A stretch of 50,426 nt of DNA from Prolixibacteraceae bacterium (GCA_030602265.1 JAUWAB010000024.1:1-50426); one strand, 5' to 3'. Positions 40,024 to 47,904 are shown, numbered from the stretch's first letter. A program made the numbers and translations. The notes: generated by a model from the letters alone, not told the origin.

Positions 40024-41191
40024 ATACAAGGTAGCGTTGGAAAAGATACTTTCCGCTGCAGAAGTCCTTTCCTGCGAGGAGGTTGACCTTCATGAGGCCG
40101 TTGGACGCGTACTGTCTGAAGCGGTCTTCTCTGATATGGATATGCCTCCCTTCAACAAGTCGGCCATGGACGGCTTTGCCTGCCGAAAGGCCGACCTGGG
40201 CAATGAACTTGAGGTAATCGAAACTATTTTTGCAGGGAAAATGCCTGATAAGCGGATTGCCGATAACCAGTGCTATAAAATTATGACCGGAGCCATGGTG
40301 CCAGCGCCCGCTGATTATGTCTTCAAAAAGGAGGATGCACAGGAAATTGCTGTGAATAAAGTAATCTGCATCAGGCAATCACACAACAACAACATCTGTT
40401 ATCTGGGAGAGGATGTAAGGTCCGGCGACAAGCTACTTGACTGTTTCACTATGATCAGCGCCAGACATCTGCCTGTTCTGGCCGGTGCCGGAGTGACCCG
40501 GCCTGCCGTTTTCAAAATCCCTGAGGTTGCCGTTTTTGCAACAGGGACTGAACTGGTGGAGCCACATGAAATGCCAATGCCGCACCAGATCAGGAATTCG
40601 AACACTTCACAGCTTATCGGACAGCTTGCGGGGATAAATATCCGTGCTCATTACGGTGGCATAATCGCTGACGATGAACAGGTTCTTGAACGTTTTTTGA
40701 AGGAATCAGTGGAAAGATACGATGTTACCATTCTCACCGGAGGCGTTTCTGTCGGTGATTATGACCTGGTTCCCGGCATCCTGGAAAAACTGGGATTTGA
40801 ATTGCTGGTCACCGCCACAGCGATAAAGCCGGGTAAGCCCATGGTTTTTGCCAGGAAAGGAAACCGTTACTGCTTCGGGTTGTCAGGAAATCCGGTTTCC
40901 TCTTTTGTGCAGTTTGAACTTTATGTGAAACCGTTTCTGCACAGGCTTTCAGGATACACTTATCATCCGGAAATCCTCCGGCTGCCATTCGGTGCGGAAT
41001 TCAACAGAAGCTTTGCCGGAAGAATGAACCTTATCCCGGTGAATGTCAGTCCGGATATGGAGGTCATTCCTGTGTATTTCCACGGATCGGCACACATTCA
41101 TGCTTTGAGTTTTGCGGGATATTTAATGGAAGTCCCCATCGGTGTAAAAACAATCAGGAAAGGAGAGCTGGTGCATGTTAGACCGATTTAA
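40016..41191 (+). CDS. moeA: Molybdopterin molybdotransferase
   Basis: MoeA inserts molybdate into adenylated molybdopterin. Domain I begins MLEYKVALEKILSAAEVL; the conserved loop DMPPFNKSAMDGFACRKAD (with Lys instead of the more usual Asp) is near residue 45. Domain III, the MogA-like part, includes FATGTELVEP, TGGVSVGDYDLVPGILEK and KPGKPMVFARKG, and SGNPVSSFVQFELYVKPFL; the C-terminal domain IV ends in GELVHVRPI. Length 391 is typical. I chose the ATG at 40016 over one at 39998; both overlap the end of the preceding gene. moaA starts inside its end. Confidence 0.93.
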   Translation: MLEYKVALEKILSAAEVLSCEEVDLHEAVGRVLSEAVFSDMDMPPFNKSAMDGFACRKADLGNELEVIETIFAGKMPDKRIADNQCYKIMTGAMVPAPADYVFKKEDAQEIAVNKVICIRQSHNNNICYLGEDVRSGDKLLDCFTMISARHLPVLAGAGVTRPAVFKIPEVAVFATGTELVEPHEMPMPHQIRNSNTSQLIGQLAGINIRAHYGGIIADDEQVLERFLKESVERYDVTILTGGVSVGDYDLVPGILEKLGFELLVTATAIKPGKPMVFARKGNRYCFGLSGNPVSSFVQFELYVKPFLHRLSGYTYHPEILRLPFGAEFNRSFAGRMNLIPVNVSPDMEVIPVYFHGSAHIHALSFAGYLMEVPIGVKTIRKGELVHVRPI

Positions 41192-41975
41192 CCGTCATAT
41201 CACCTATCTCAGGATCTCCGTGACCGACCGGTGCAATCTCCGGTGCGTATATTGTATGCCGGAGAGGGGGATAGAGCTTATACCCAAAGATGAGATTCTC
41301 AGCCTGGAGGAGATCGCCGACGTGGTCAGGGTGGCAGCAGATCTGGGTGTCAGGAAGATCCGGCTTACCGGGGGTGAGCCCCTGGTTCGTCAGGGAATTG
41401 TTGATCTTACAGACATGATCCGCAAAATCAAGGGCATTGAGGAGATCGGGATGACCACCAATGGTGTGTTGCTGGCTCAATACGCTGATGATCTGAAAAA
41501 GGCGGGATTGAATCGAGTGAATGTGAGTCTGGATTCGGTATCTCCTGAAAAATATAGTGAAATTACACGGGGCGGCGACCTGGAGGCTGTATTTGCGGGA
41601 ATCCGGGCGGCCATAAAGGCCGGACTGACCCCCGTCAAGATTAATGTTGTCAGGCTGAATAAGGGTTATGACCAGGAAATTCAGGCCATAAAAGAATATG
41701 CAGAGGATCAGGGTGTTAAGATCCGGTTCATCTCCCAGATGGATCTCCGGACCGGTGAATTCTCACCGGTTGAGGGTGGTGACGGCGGTAATTGCGAAAT
41801 ATGCAACCGTCTCAGGCTGACCGCCAACGGGATGCTCAAACCGTGCCTTTTCAGTAACCGGGAGTACAGCGTAAGAGAGCACGGTATCAGAGAGGCATTT
41901 CTGATGGCTTTGAATGCCAAACCGGAGAAGGGAATCATCAGCGATACCCATAGTTTTTACAATATTGGAGGATAA
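41175..41975 (+). CDS. moaA: GTP 3',8-cyclase, compact form
   Basis: Radical-SAM enzyme for the first Moco step, GTP to cyclic dehydro-GTP. Radical-SAM cysteines are in CNLRCVYC (Cys20, 24, 27) and LTGGEPLVRQG follows. The second [4Fe-4S] site is C-x2-C-x13-C (Cys207, 210, 224) in the family context NRLRLTANGMLKPCLF, and the protein ends in the conserved double Gly (YNIGG). Length is only 266 instead of about 330. The missing part lies between the barrel and the second cluster (after RFISQMDL), about fifty residues fewer than in S. aureus MoaA. No frameshift is visible, so this is a genuinely short MoaA. It overlaps moeA by 17 bases. Confidence 0.88.
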   Translation: MLDRFNRHITYLRISVTDRCNLRCVYCMPERGIELIPKDEILSLEEIADVVRVAADLGVRKIRLTGGEPLVRQGIVDLTDMIRKIKGIEEIGMTTNGVLLAQYADDLKKAGLNRVNVSLDSVSPEKYSEITRGGDLEAVFAGIRAAIKAGLTPVKINVVRLNKGYDQEIQAIKEYAEDQGVKIRFISQMDLRTGEFSPVEGGDGGNCEICNRLRLTANGMLKPCLFSNREYSVREHGIREAFLMALNAKPEKGIISDTHSFYNIGG

Positions 41976-41984
41976 AACAAAGAT

Positions 41985-42434
41985 ATGTCAGAAAAATTTT
42001 CACACGTAAATGAAAAGGGGGAAGCCCGGATGGTGGATGTGGGCCACAAGCCTGATCAGGTAAGGTCTGCCACAGCTTCGGGTAAAATTTTCCTGAAAGA
42101 AAAGACACTGCAGCTCATCCGCAACAATTCCATTGAAAAGGGTGATATTTTCCCGGTTGCCCGCATTGCAGGGATCCAGGCAGCCAAGCAGACTGCCAGT
42201 CTGATCCCGTTGTGCCACACCCTTTTGCTCAACAGTGTTTCCGTTGATTTCTGCATGGAACCTGATGGCATCAGGGTAACAGCCACGACCCGCTGCACCG
42301 GAAAGACCGGTGTGGAAATGGAAGCGCTCACAGCGGCGAGCGTGGCATTGCTTACTATATATGATATGTGCAAGGCGGTGGACAACCGTATGATCATCGG
42401 CGAAATAAAACTTCTTGAAAAAATCAAGCAATGA
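41985..42434 (+). CDS. moaC: Cyclic pyranopterin monophosphate synthase
   Basis: MoaC converts the MoaA product to cPMP. It is 149 residues, with MVDVGHKPDQVRSATASGKI, ARIAGIQAAKQTASLIPLCH (the conserved LCHTLLL helix) and the catalytic KTGVEMEALTAASVALLTIYDMCKAVD. All family hallmarks are intact. It follows moaA by 9 bases and overlaps the MOSC-MogA gene by ATGA (42431-42434). MoaD, MoaE and MoeB, which act after this step, are not encoded in the window. Confidence 0.95.
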   Translation: MSEKFSHVNEKGEARMVDVGHKPDQVRSATASGKIFLKEKTLQLIRNNSIEKGDIFPVARIAGIQAAKQTASLIPLCHTLLLNSVSVDFCMEPDGIRVTATTRCTGKTGVEMEALTAASVALLTIYDMCKAVDNRMIIGEIKLLEKIKQ

Positions 42435-43360
42435 TCCAGTTTACCATAAAATCCCTCAATATTTCAGCGGAAAAAGGAACCGTGAAGCAGCCCCTGGAGT
42501 CTGTTGTCATTACGGAAGAAGGACTTAAAGCCGATGCCCACGCGGGAAAATGGCACCGGCAGGTCAGCCTGCTGGGCACCGAAAGCATCCGGAAGGCGGA
42601 GGAACAGAACAACAGGTCTTTTGCTTTCGGAGACTTCGGGGAGAATATTACTACCGAAGGTATTGAACTGTATAAGACCAACATCCTCGACCGTTTTCAG
42701 TCGGGGGAGGTCATTCTTGAGGTCACTCAAATCGGCAAAAAATGCCATAAGGGCTGTGAGATCATGAAGATCTCCGGAAATTGCATTATGCCGGTGGAGG
42801 GGATATTCTGCCGGGTCATACGGACGGGGACCCTCAACGTTAACGATACATTCATTTATCTGCCAAGGGTAATCCGGATTGCGGTGATCACGCTTAGCGA
42901 CAGAGCTTTCGAGGGTGTTTACGAGGATAAGAGCGGTCCAATGGCCGTCAGGCTGCTGGAGGACTTCTTTTCCGGGCAGGGCAGGCCTGTGCATTTCGAA
43001 AGGCAGGTCATCCCGGATAATCCTGATCAGCTCGGGGAAATAATCCGCAGATATTCCGGGGATGAATTTGATTTCATATTTACCACCGGCGGTACGGGAA
43101 TCGGGTTGCGGGATATAACCCCGGAAGTGGTTAAGCGGATGATTGATAAGGAAATACCGGGAATTATGGAGCTTATCCGCTATAAATACGGCTCGGTACA
43201 TCCGAATGCACTGCTGAGCAGGGGAGTTGCCGGAGTAATCGGCCGCTCACTGATATATACCCTGCCAGGCAGCGTAAAGGCAGTTCATGAATACCTCGCC
43301 GAGATTACCAAAACGATGGAACATTCGCTGAGAATGTTGAGCGGAATCGACTTTCACTGA
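42431..43360 (+). CDS. Fusion of MOSC domain and MogA/MoaB molybdopterin adenylyltransferase
   Basis: One 309-residue frame. Residues about 1-148 form a MOSC (Moco sulfurase C-terminal) domain with DAHAGKWHRQVSLLG, GDFGENITTEGIEL and the conserved Cys in KKCHKGCEIMKISG. Residues about 150-305 are MogA/MoaB: IAVITLSDRAFEGVYEDKSG, RQVIPDNPDQLGEIIRRY, TTGGTGIGLRDITPE and LPGSVKAVHEYL. MogA adenylates molybdopterin before MoeA inserts molybdate; MOSC domains may bind the cofactor or transfer sulfur. Uniting them suggests channelling of the cofactor. It is the last gene of the Moco run. Confidence 0.9.
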   Translation: MIQFTIKSLNISAEKGTVKQPLESVVITEEGLKADAHAGKWHRQVSLLGTESIRKAEEQNNRSFAFGDFGENITTEGIELYKTNILDRFQSGEVILEVTQIGKKCHKGCEIMKISGNCIMPVEGIFCRVIRTGTLNVNDTFIYLPRVIRIAVITLSDRAFEGVYEDKSGPMAVRLLEDFFSGQGRPVHFERQVIPDNPDQLGEIIRRYSGDEFDFIFTTGGTGIGLRDITPEVVKRMIDKEIPGIMELIRYKYGSVHPNALLSRGVAGVIGRSLIYTLPGSVKAVHEYLAEITKTMEHSLRMLSGIDFH

Positions 43361-43403
43361 TCAAATATGACTTGTTTTATGCGGTAATATCTCCGCAGGT
43401 GAT

Positions 43404-43411
43404 TAAATTTG
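43404..43411 (+). promoter_or_regulatory. Promoter -7 element for the sigma-54 activator gene
   Basis: TAAATTTG matches TAnnTTTG, 16 bases before the ATG at 43428. The -33 match upstream is unclear. A small GCGG...CCGC hairpin (43381-43396) lies just ahead of it. Confidence 0.4.
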
Positions 43412-43427
43412 CCTTTCATTAAATGAT

Positions 43428-44597
43428 ATGGATATGTCAAGAATTTTGGTTATCGACGACGAAAGGAGCATACGCAATACCCTGAAAGATATTCTGGAGT
43501 ATGAAAAGTATCAGGTTGACCTTGCAGATACCGGGCCTGCCGGTCTGGATAAGTTAAAAAACGGAGAGTACGACGTGGTCCTCTGCGATATCAAGATGCC
43601 CGGGATGGATGGTATCGAAGTCCTTGAAAAAATGGATGAACAGGGGTTTGATGCGCCGGTGGTCATGATTTCGGGTCACGGGAATATTGATACTGCCGTG
43701 GAGGCAATCAAGAAAGGTGCCTTCGATTTTATTGAAAAACCACTGGACCTAAACCGGCTGCTTATTACTATCCGGAATGCCATGGACAAGTCGACCCTGG
43801 TGACCGAAACCAAGAACCTGAAGAAGAAAGTCAGTAAGAAATATGAGATTGTCGGGAAATCAGACGCCATCAGGAAAGTGATTGAAATGGCCGACAGGGT
43901 TGCCCGGACAGACGCCCGGGTTTTGATTACCGGATCGAATGGTACCGGCAAGGAGCTGGTGGCCAGGAGGATCCATGATCTGAGCCTACGGTCCGGCGGT
44001 CCGTTTGTAGAGGTCAACTGCGCTGCGATTCCTTCCGAGCTGATTGAAAGTGAGCTGTTCGGGCATGAGAAAGGGGCATTCACTTCGGCCATCAAGCAGC
44101 GGAAGGGCAAGTTCGAGCAAGCCAATGGCGGTACGCTGTTCCTCGACGAGATCGGCGATATGAGCTTGTCGGCGCAGGCTAAGGTGCTCAGGGCGCTGCA
44201 GGAGAACATCATCAGCAGGGTAGGGAGCGACAATGCCATTAAGGTCGACGTCAGGGTGGTTGCCGCCACTAATAAAAACCTTTCCGAGGAGATAGAAAAG
44301 AACAATTTCCGTGAGGACCTGTACCATCGGCTCAGTGTGATCCTGATTCGTGTGCCTACCCTGAATGAAAGGGTGGAGGATATCCCGCTCCTGGCCAACC
44401 ACTTTATACAGCAGATATGCAGTGATTACGGAATTCCGGAGAAATCCCTGGCCGATGATGCCGTCAAAGAGCTGCAGAAAATTGAGTGGACCGGCAATAT
44501 CCGGGAATTCAGAAATGTTATTGAACGGTTGATTATTCTATGCGATAAGAAAATTACAGCGGCTGATGTATTAGCCTATGCAGCTCCGTTGAAATAG
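43428..44597 (+). CDS. Sigma-54-dependent response regulator without DNA-binding domain
   Basis: 389 residues. The receiver domain (about 1-120) has the phospho-acceptor Asp54 in LCDIKMPGMDG and the helix KKGAFDFIEKPLD. The AAA+ sigma-54 interaction domain (about 140-360) has Walker A GSNGTGKE, the loop GAFTSA (residues about 216-221, in place of GAFTGA) and GTLFLDEIGDM as Walker B. The arginine finger region is in FREDLYHRLSVI. It ends about residue 389 shortly after EWTGNIREFRNVIERL, so the Fis-type helix-turn-helix of NtrC is absent. It may act without specific DNA binding or through a partner. No histidine kinase is adjacent. Confidence 0.88.
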   Translation: MDMSRILVIDDERSIRNTLKDILEYEKYQVDLADTGPAGLDKLKNGEYDVVLCDIKMPGMDGIEVLEKMDEQGFDAPVVMISGHGNIDTAVEAIKKGAFDFIEKPLDLNRLLITIRNAMDKSTLVTETKNLKKKVSKKYEIVGKSDAIRKVIEMADRVARTDARVLITGSNGTGKELVARRIHDLSLRSGGPFVEVNCAAIPSELIESELFGHEKGAFTSAIKQRKGKFEQANGGTLFLDEIGDMSLSAQAKVLRALQENIISRVGSDNAIKVDVRVVAATNKNLSEEIEKNNFREDLYHRLSVILIRVPTLNERVEDIPLLANHFIQQICSDYGIPEKSLADDAVKELQKIEWTGNIREFRNVIERLIILCDKKITAADVLAYAAPLK

Positions 44598-44636
44598 TCT
44601 GGGAAAAGCTTGATGCAGTTTCCTGAGATTTGAGAG

Positions 44637-44685
44637 AAACGGCAGGGAACATAAGAAATTGATCTTATGTTCCCTGCCGTTTTTT
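44637..44685 (+). terminator. Terminator between the sigma-54 activator and pfkA
   Basis: A perfect 19-bp stem (44637-44655 with 44664-44682) around an 8-base loop, then more T to 44685. The plus-strand side has the T run, so it ends the activator transcript. On the minus strand the tail is T/C-mixed and would be weaker for pfkA. Confidence 0.9.
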
Positions 44686-44707
44686 ATAAGTGGATATTAC
44701 GTTCCCC

Positions 44708-45748
44708 CTAAAGATATTCGTCTCCGAATGAAACACCCATTTTCCGGGCAATTTCAATCATGGGATCGGTGGGTTCCACCAGCCTGGTTTTTCCTCCGAC
44801 CTCATCGAGTGGAACCGCTTCGAGCCGGGTATCCCTGACGGCAACCATGGTGCCGAAACACTCTTTGGCGATGCATTCAGCGGCAAAAAAACCATAGCGT
44901 GTGGCCAAAATCCGGTCGGCAGGCGTCGGGCTCCCGCCCCGCTGGATATATCCCAGCACGGTTTCCCGGGTTTCAATGCCGGTATAGGTGGTGATGGCAT
45001 CCGATAAATAACTGGCCGCCGAGCCGGTTTTCGGATGCTCGATACCTTCAGCGACCACCACAATGGAATAGGCTTTGTTATCCTCATACCGTTTTTCGAT
45101 TTTTTTGCAGACCGACCGGATATTATGCGGCAATTCAGGCATAAGGATGATGTCCCCTCCACCCGACATGCCGGCATATAAGGCCAGCCATCCGGCATTA
45201 TGCCCCATAACTTCGATGATCATAACCCGCTGGTGCGAGTTGGCTGTGGTATGCAGCCGGTCAATGGCTTCGGTGGCGATAAAAACCGCCGAGTCAAAAC
45301 CGAAGGTTACATCCGTGCCCCACACATCATTGTCAATGGTTTTAGGTATCCCGATGATGTTCAATCCCTCCTTCGACAACATATTGGCTGTTTTCATGGT
45401 GCCGTTTCCACCTATACAAATCAATGCGTCGAGCCCCAGGTTTTCATAATTGTGGATAATATGGTCTGGTTTGGCGTTTGGTTCACCTTTTTCGCCTACC
45501 AGTTTGTAAGGTTTCTCCCTCGATGTGCCTAAAATGGTGCCCCCAAGGGTAAGTATACCCGACAATTGCGCTTCCTTGAGTTCTATATAATCATTGTTGA
45601 TCAGTCCGGAATATCCTGCCCTGAATCCGATTACTTCCATCCCGTATTCAACGATGGCTGTCTTCCCTACACCCCTGATGGCTGCGTTCAGCCCCGGACA
45701 ATCTCCTCCTGCTGTCAGTATGCCAATTCGTTTCTTTCTTTTTGTCAT
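44708..45748 (-). CDS. pfkA: 6-phosphofructokinase
   Basis: Glycolytic kinase of 346 residues. The ATP/substrate loop is LTAGGDCPGLNAAIRGV near the N-terminus. The site that separates ATP from pyrophosphate enzymes reads GGNGT (113-117) with Gly at the position that is Asp in PPi enzymes, while the second discriminating position is Lys136 in PKTIDND, as in PPi enzymes and in trypanosomatid ATP enzymes. The catalytic TIDND motif is intact, as are EVMGHNAGWLALYAG and GYIQRGGSPTPADRI. The mixed pair suggests an ATP-type enzyme, but the donor should be tested. Confidence 0.94.
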   Translation of the reverse strand: MTKRKKRIGILTAGGDCPGLNAAIRGVGKTAIVEYGMEVIGFRAGYSGLINNDYIELKEAQLSGILTLGGTILGTSREKPYKLVGEKGEPNAKPDHIIHNYENLGLDALICIGGNGTMKTANMLSKEGLNIIGIPKTIDNDVWGTDVTFGFDSAVFIATEAIDRLHTTANSHQRVMIIEVMGHNAGWLALYAGMSGGGDIILMPELPHNIRSVCKKIEKRYEDNKAYSIVVVAEGIEHPKTGSAASYLSDAITTYTGIETRETVLGYIQRGGSPTPADRILATRYGFFAAECIAKECFGTMVAVRDTRLEAVPLDEVGGKTRLVEPTDPMIEIARKMGVSFGDEYL

Positions 45749-45815
45749 CTTTAAATTGTTTTTCGATTATCGATTTAAAATTGCCTTTAAACTTGAACCC
45801 GAAATTATAAAAAAC

Positions 45816-45846
45816 ATTGACTGATTCACCTTTTTTCATAATTTTG
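45816..45846 (+). promoter_or_regulatory. Promoter of the DUF1080 lipoprotein gene
   Basis: ATTG (45816-45819), 19 bases, then TAATTTTG (45839-45846) fit the Bacteroidota -33/-7 pattern well. The ATG follows at 45893. Confidence 0.6.
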
Positions 45847-45892
45847 TACGAACGGAGAGAAATGTAAATTTTTAATTTTAAAACATATAGCG

Positions 45893-46675
45893 ATGAAAAA
45901 ATTATCAATTATTTTTTTAAGTGTCTCTTTTATTTTTCTGTTCGCATGCCAGGGCGGCCAGCAAAAGTCTCAGAATCAGGAAACAGCCAAGTCTGCTGAA
46001 GTGGGTCCGAATCAACTGACCGAAGAAGAAAAAGCTGATGGATGGATACTTCTTTTCGATGGCGAAACTTCCACCGGTTGGAGAGGGGTTAACAAACAGA
46101 ATTTCCCCGCTGCATGGATGATTGAAGACGGTGCGCTGAAGTGCCAGGGTTCAGGTCGTGGTGAAGCCGGTGCCGCCGACGGTGGCGATATCCTTTATGA
46201 TAAGGAATTCAGCAACTTCAGGCTTAAACTGGAATGGAAAATTTCTGAAGGCGGTAACTCCGGAATCTTCTATTTAGGAAAAGAAGTTGAAGGTTGGCCA
46301 ATCTGGAGGACTGCTCCCGAAATGCAGGTTCTCGACAATGAGCGTCACCCCGACTCTTTCCTCGGTGTCGATGGAAACCGGAAGGCGGGTTCGCTTTATG
46401 ACCTTATCCCGGCAAAACCGCAGAATGCAAAACCTGCCGGCGAATGGAACACCGTTGAGATTATCGTTTACCGCGGTACCGTAATTCATAAGCAGAATGA
46501 AGAAACCGTTCTGGAATATCACTTGTGGACTGACGAATGGAATAAACTGGTCGAAGGATCTAAATTCCCCGGTTTGAATCCGGATTGGGCCAATGTGGCT
46601 GAATCGGGTTATATCGCTCTTCAGGACCATGGCGATGACGTTTGGTTCCGTAATATCAAAATCAAGGAGCTTTAA
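45893..46675 (+). CDS. DUF1080 (3-keto-disaccharide hydrolase family) lipoprotein
   Basis: 260-residue lipoprotein (LFAC, Cys19) with a concanavalin-like beta-sandwich of the DUF1080 family. Signatures: DGWILLFDGETSTGWRGVN, WKISEGGNSGIFYLG, APEMQVLDNERHPDS and, near the C-terminus, SGYIALQDHGDDVWFRNIKIKEL. Members recently shown to act are 3-keto-glycoside hydrolases, and others are carbohydrate-related; which applies here is unknown. It has its own promoter and is followed by an inverted-repeat element. Confidence 0.88.
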   Translation: MKKLSIIFLSVSFIFLFACQGGQQKSQNQETAKSAEVGPNQLTEEEKADGWILLFDGETSTGWRGVNKQNFPAAWMIEDGALKCQGSGRGEAGAADGGDILYDKEFSNFRLKLEWKISEGGNSGIFYLGKEVEGWPIWRTAPEMQVLDNERHPDSFLGVDGNRKAGSLYDLIPAKPQNAKPAGEWNTVEIIVYRGTVIHKQNEETVLEYHLWTDEWNKLVEGSKFPGLNPDWANVAESGYIALQDHGDDVWFRNIKIKEL

Positions 46676-46745
46676 TACGATACTGTTCTATTGATTTCCT
46701 GGGCGAGTGGCAGTTAATGCCCATAGACAGGCTGTCAGAATTATT

Positions 46746-46848
46746 TTAACCGCAAAGGTCACGAAGAAAATCGCATAAGCCGCAATGAGTTGATAGTGAA
46801 TATTTTCTCTGCGTGAACTTAATCTTCTTCGTTTCTTTGCGGTTAAAT
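46746..46848. repeat. Intergenic inverted-repeat element (ACCGCAAAGG type)
   Basis: TTTAACCGCAAAGG... (46746-46769) and its inverted copy (46826-46848) match at about 20 of 24 positions with one 1-base indel, separated by 56 bases. It is the AACCGCAAAG class of short inverted elements common in Bacteroidota genomes. It occupies the 218-base gap between the convergent DUF1080 and GldB-like genes. Confidence 0.65.
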
Positions 46849-46893
46849 TTTTTCCGGCAGCCTGTTTCTATTTTTTAAAACTTCAACATCCTC

Positions 46894-47904
46894 TTACGGA
46901 AGATAAGCTGAAGAATTCAATATTTCCTGATAATTAGTGTTTTCCATCAACTGGTTCAAGGTTACCTCCGGATTCCGTTTCATATATTTACGGATGATCT
47001 GCCAGCCGATCCAGGTTCCGGTACGCCCCGGCGACTCCTGCGGAAAACCGCTCGTCTGGGGTCCATCGTTTATATACCGCACAATATCCATCTGTTTGGT
47101 TGAATAGAGCAACTCCTTTTCAATGAGGAAGGTCCACATCTGCGGTTCATTATTTCTGCACCATTCGACCTGAGCGGCAGTAAATCCGGTAATGATGCTG
47201 TCGGGAGCCTCAGGCATCATGGCCTCCATAAAATAAAGCAACTTGCCTTCGTGAATGATATGGTCAAGAACGGTCACTGTTTTATTTCCGGGATTAAACT
47301 CTCCCATGGCCCACACATAGACCACATCTGCCGGAATCATTTCAGGTACCATTTTGCGCTGTTTGTACCGCGGAATGCCTAACATGGTGTAGTACGCGGT
47401 CTGGTTGCCCAGATACTTGTCGAGGCTGATCCCGATAAAACCTTCGGCAACGAAAGCAGACTCGTTAAACCCTGATATGCAGGTGTATATGTCGGGTAAA
47501 GGCCTTTCCGGATAATAATACCGGTAGTGTTTAAACGCCTTAACCAGGTCATCTTCAATTTTTCTGAAATCCTCAAACTGCTCTTCAGTAAGCCGGTATA
47601 CCGATTGGATCATGGTATCGGTCAGAAAAGCGTGGATGCCATTGACCGCTTCCTCGTTGTCGAGCATGCCAATGCGAATAATCAAATCCGTAAACAGATC
47701 GGTAAAGTCGGGATGCTCGTCTCTCAAGGCGGTCAGCTCTTCCCATCCGGGATGGGTTCCCCATTTTATCAGTTCCTGTTCGAATCGAATGATCCTTACC
47801 TCTTCCTGAATCCCGGAGATGTCAATTTTCAGGGGATTGCGGCTGCACGACAGCAGTATTGCCGAGATTAATACCAGCCAGATGATTTTGTATATACGGT
47901 CCAT
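46894..47904 (-). CDS. gldB: GldB-like lipoprotein
   Basis: 336-residue lipoprotein: lipobox LLSC gives Cys20. The body matches the gliding-motility protein GldB family found across Bacteroidota, with IRFEQELIKWGTHPGWEEL, FKHYRYYYPERPLPDIYT, EGFIGISLDKYLGNQTAYY, a helical MVPEMIPADVVYVWAMGEF, HEGKLLYFMEAMMPEAPDS and the C-terminal RTGTWIGWQIIRKYMKRNP. GldB is required for gliding in Flavobacterium; its molecular role is unclear and homologues occur in non-gliders. With PorQ it is the only hint of the type IX/gliding apparatus here. It is divergent from nadE. Confidence 0.83.
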   Translation of the reverse strand: MDRIYKIIWLVLISAILLSCSRNPLKIDISGIQEEVRIIRFEQELIKWGTHPGWEELTALRDEHPDFTDLFTDLIIRIGMLDNEEAVNGIHAFLTDTMIQSVYRLTEEQFEDFRKIEDDLVKAFKHYRYYYPERPLPDIYTCISGFNESAFVAEGFIGISLDKYLGNQTAYYTMLGIPRYKQRKMVPEMIPADVVYVWAMGEFNPGNKTVTVLDHIIHEGKLLYFMEAMMPEAPDSIITGFTAAQVEWCRNNEPQMWTFLIEKELLYSTKQMDIVRYINDGPQTSGFPQESPGRTGTWIGWQIIRKYMKRNPEVTLNQLMENTNYQEILNSSAYLP

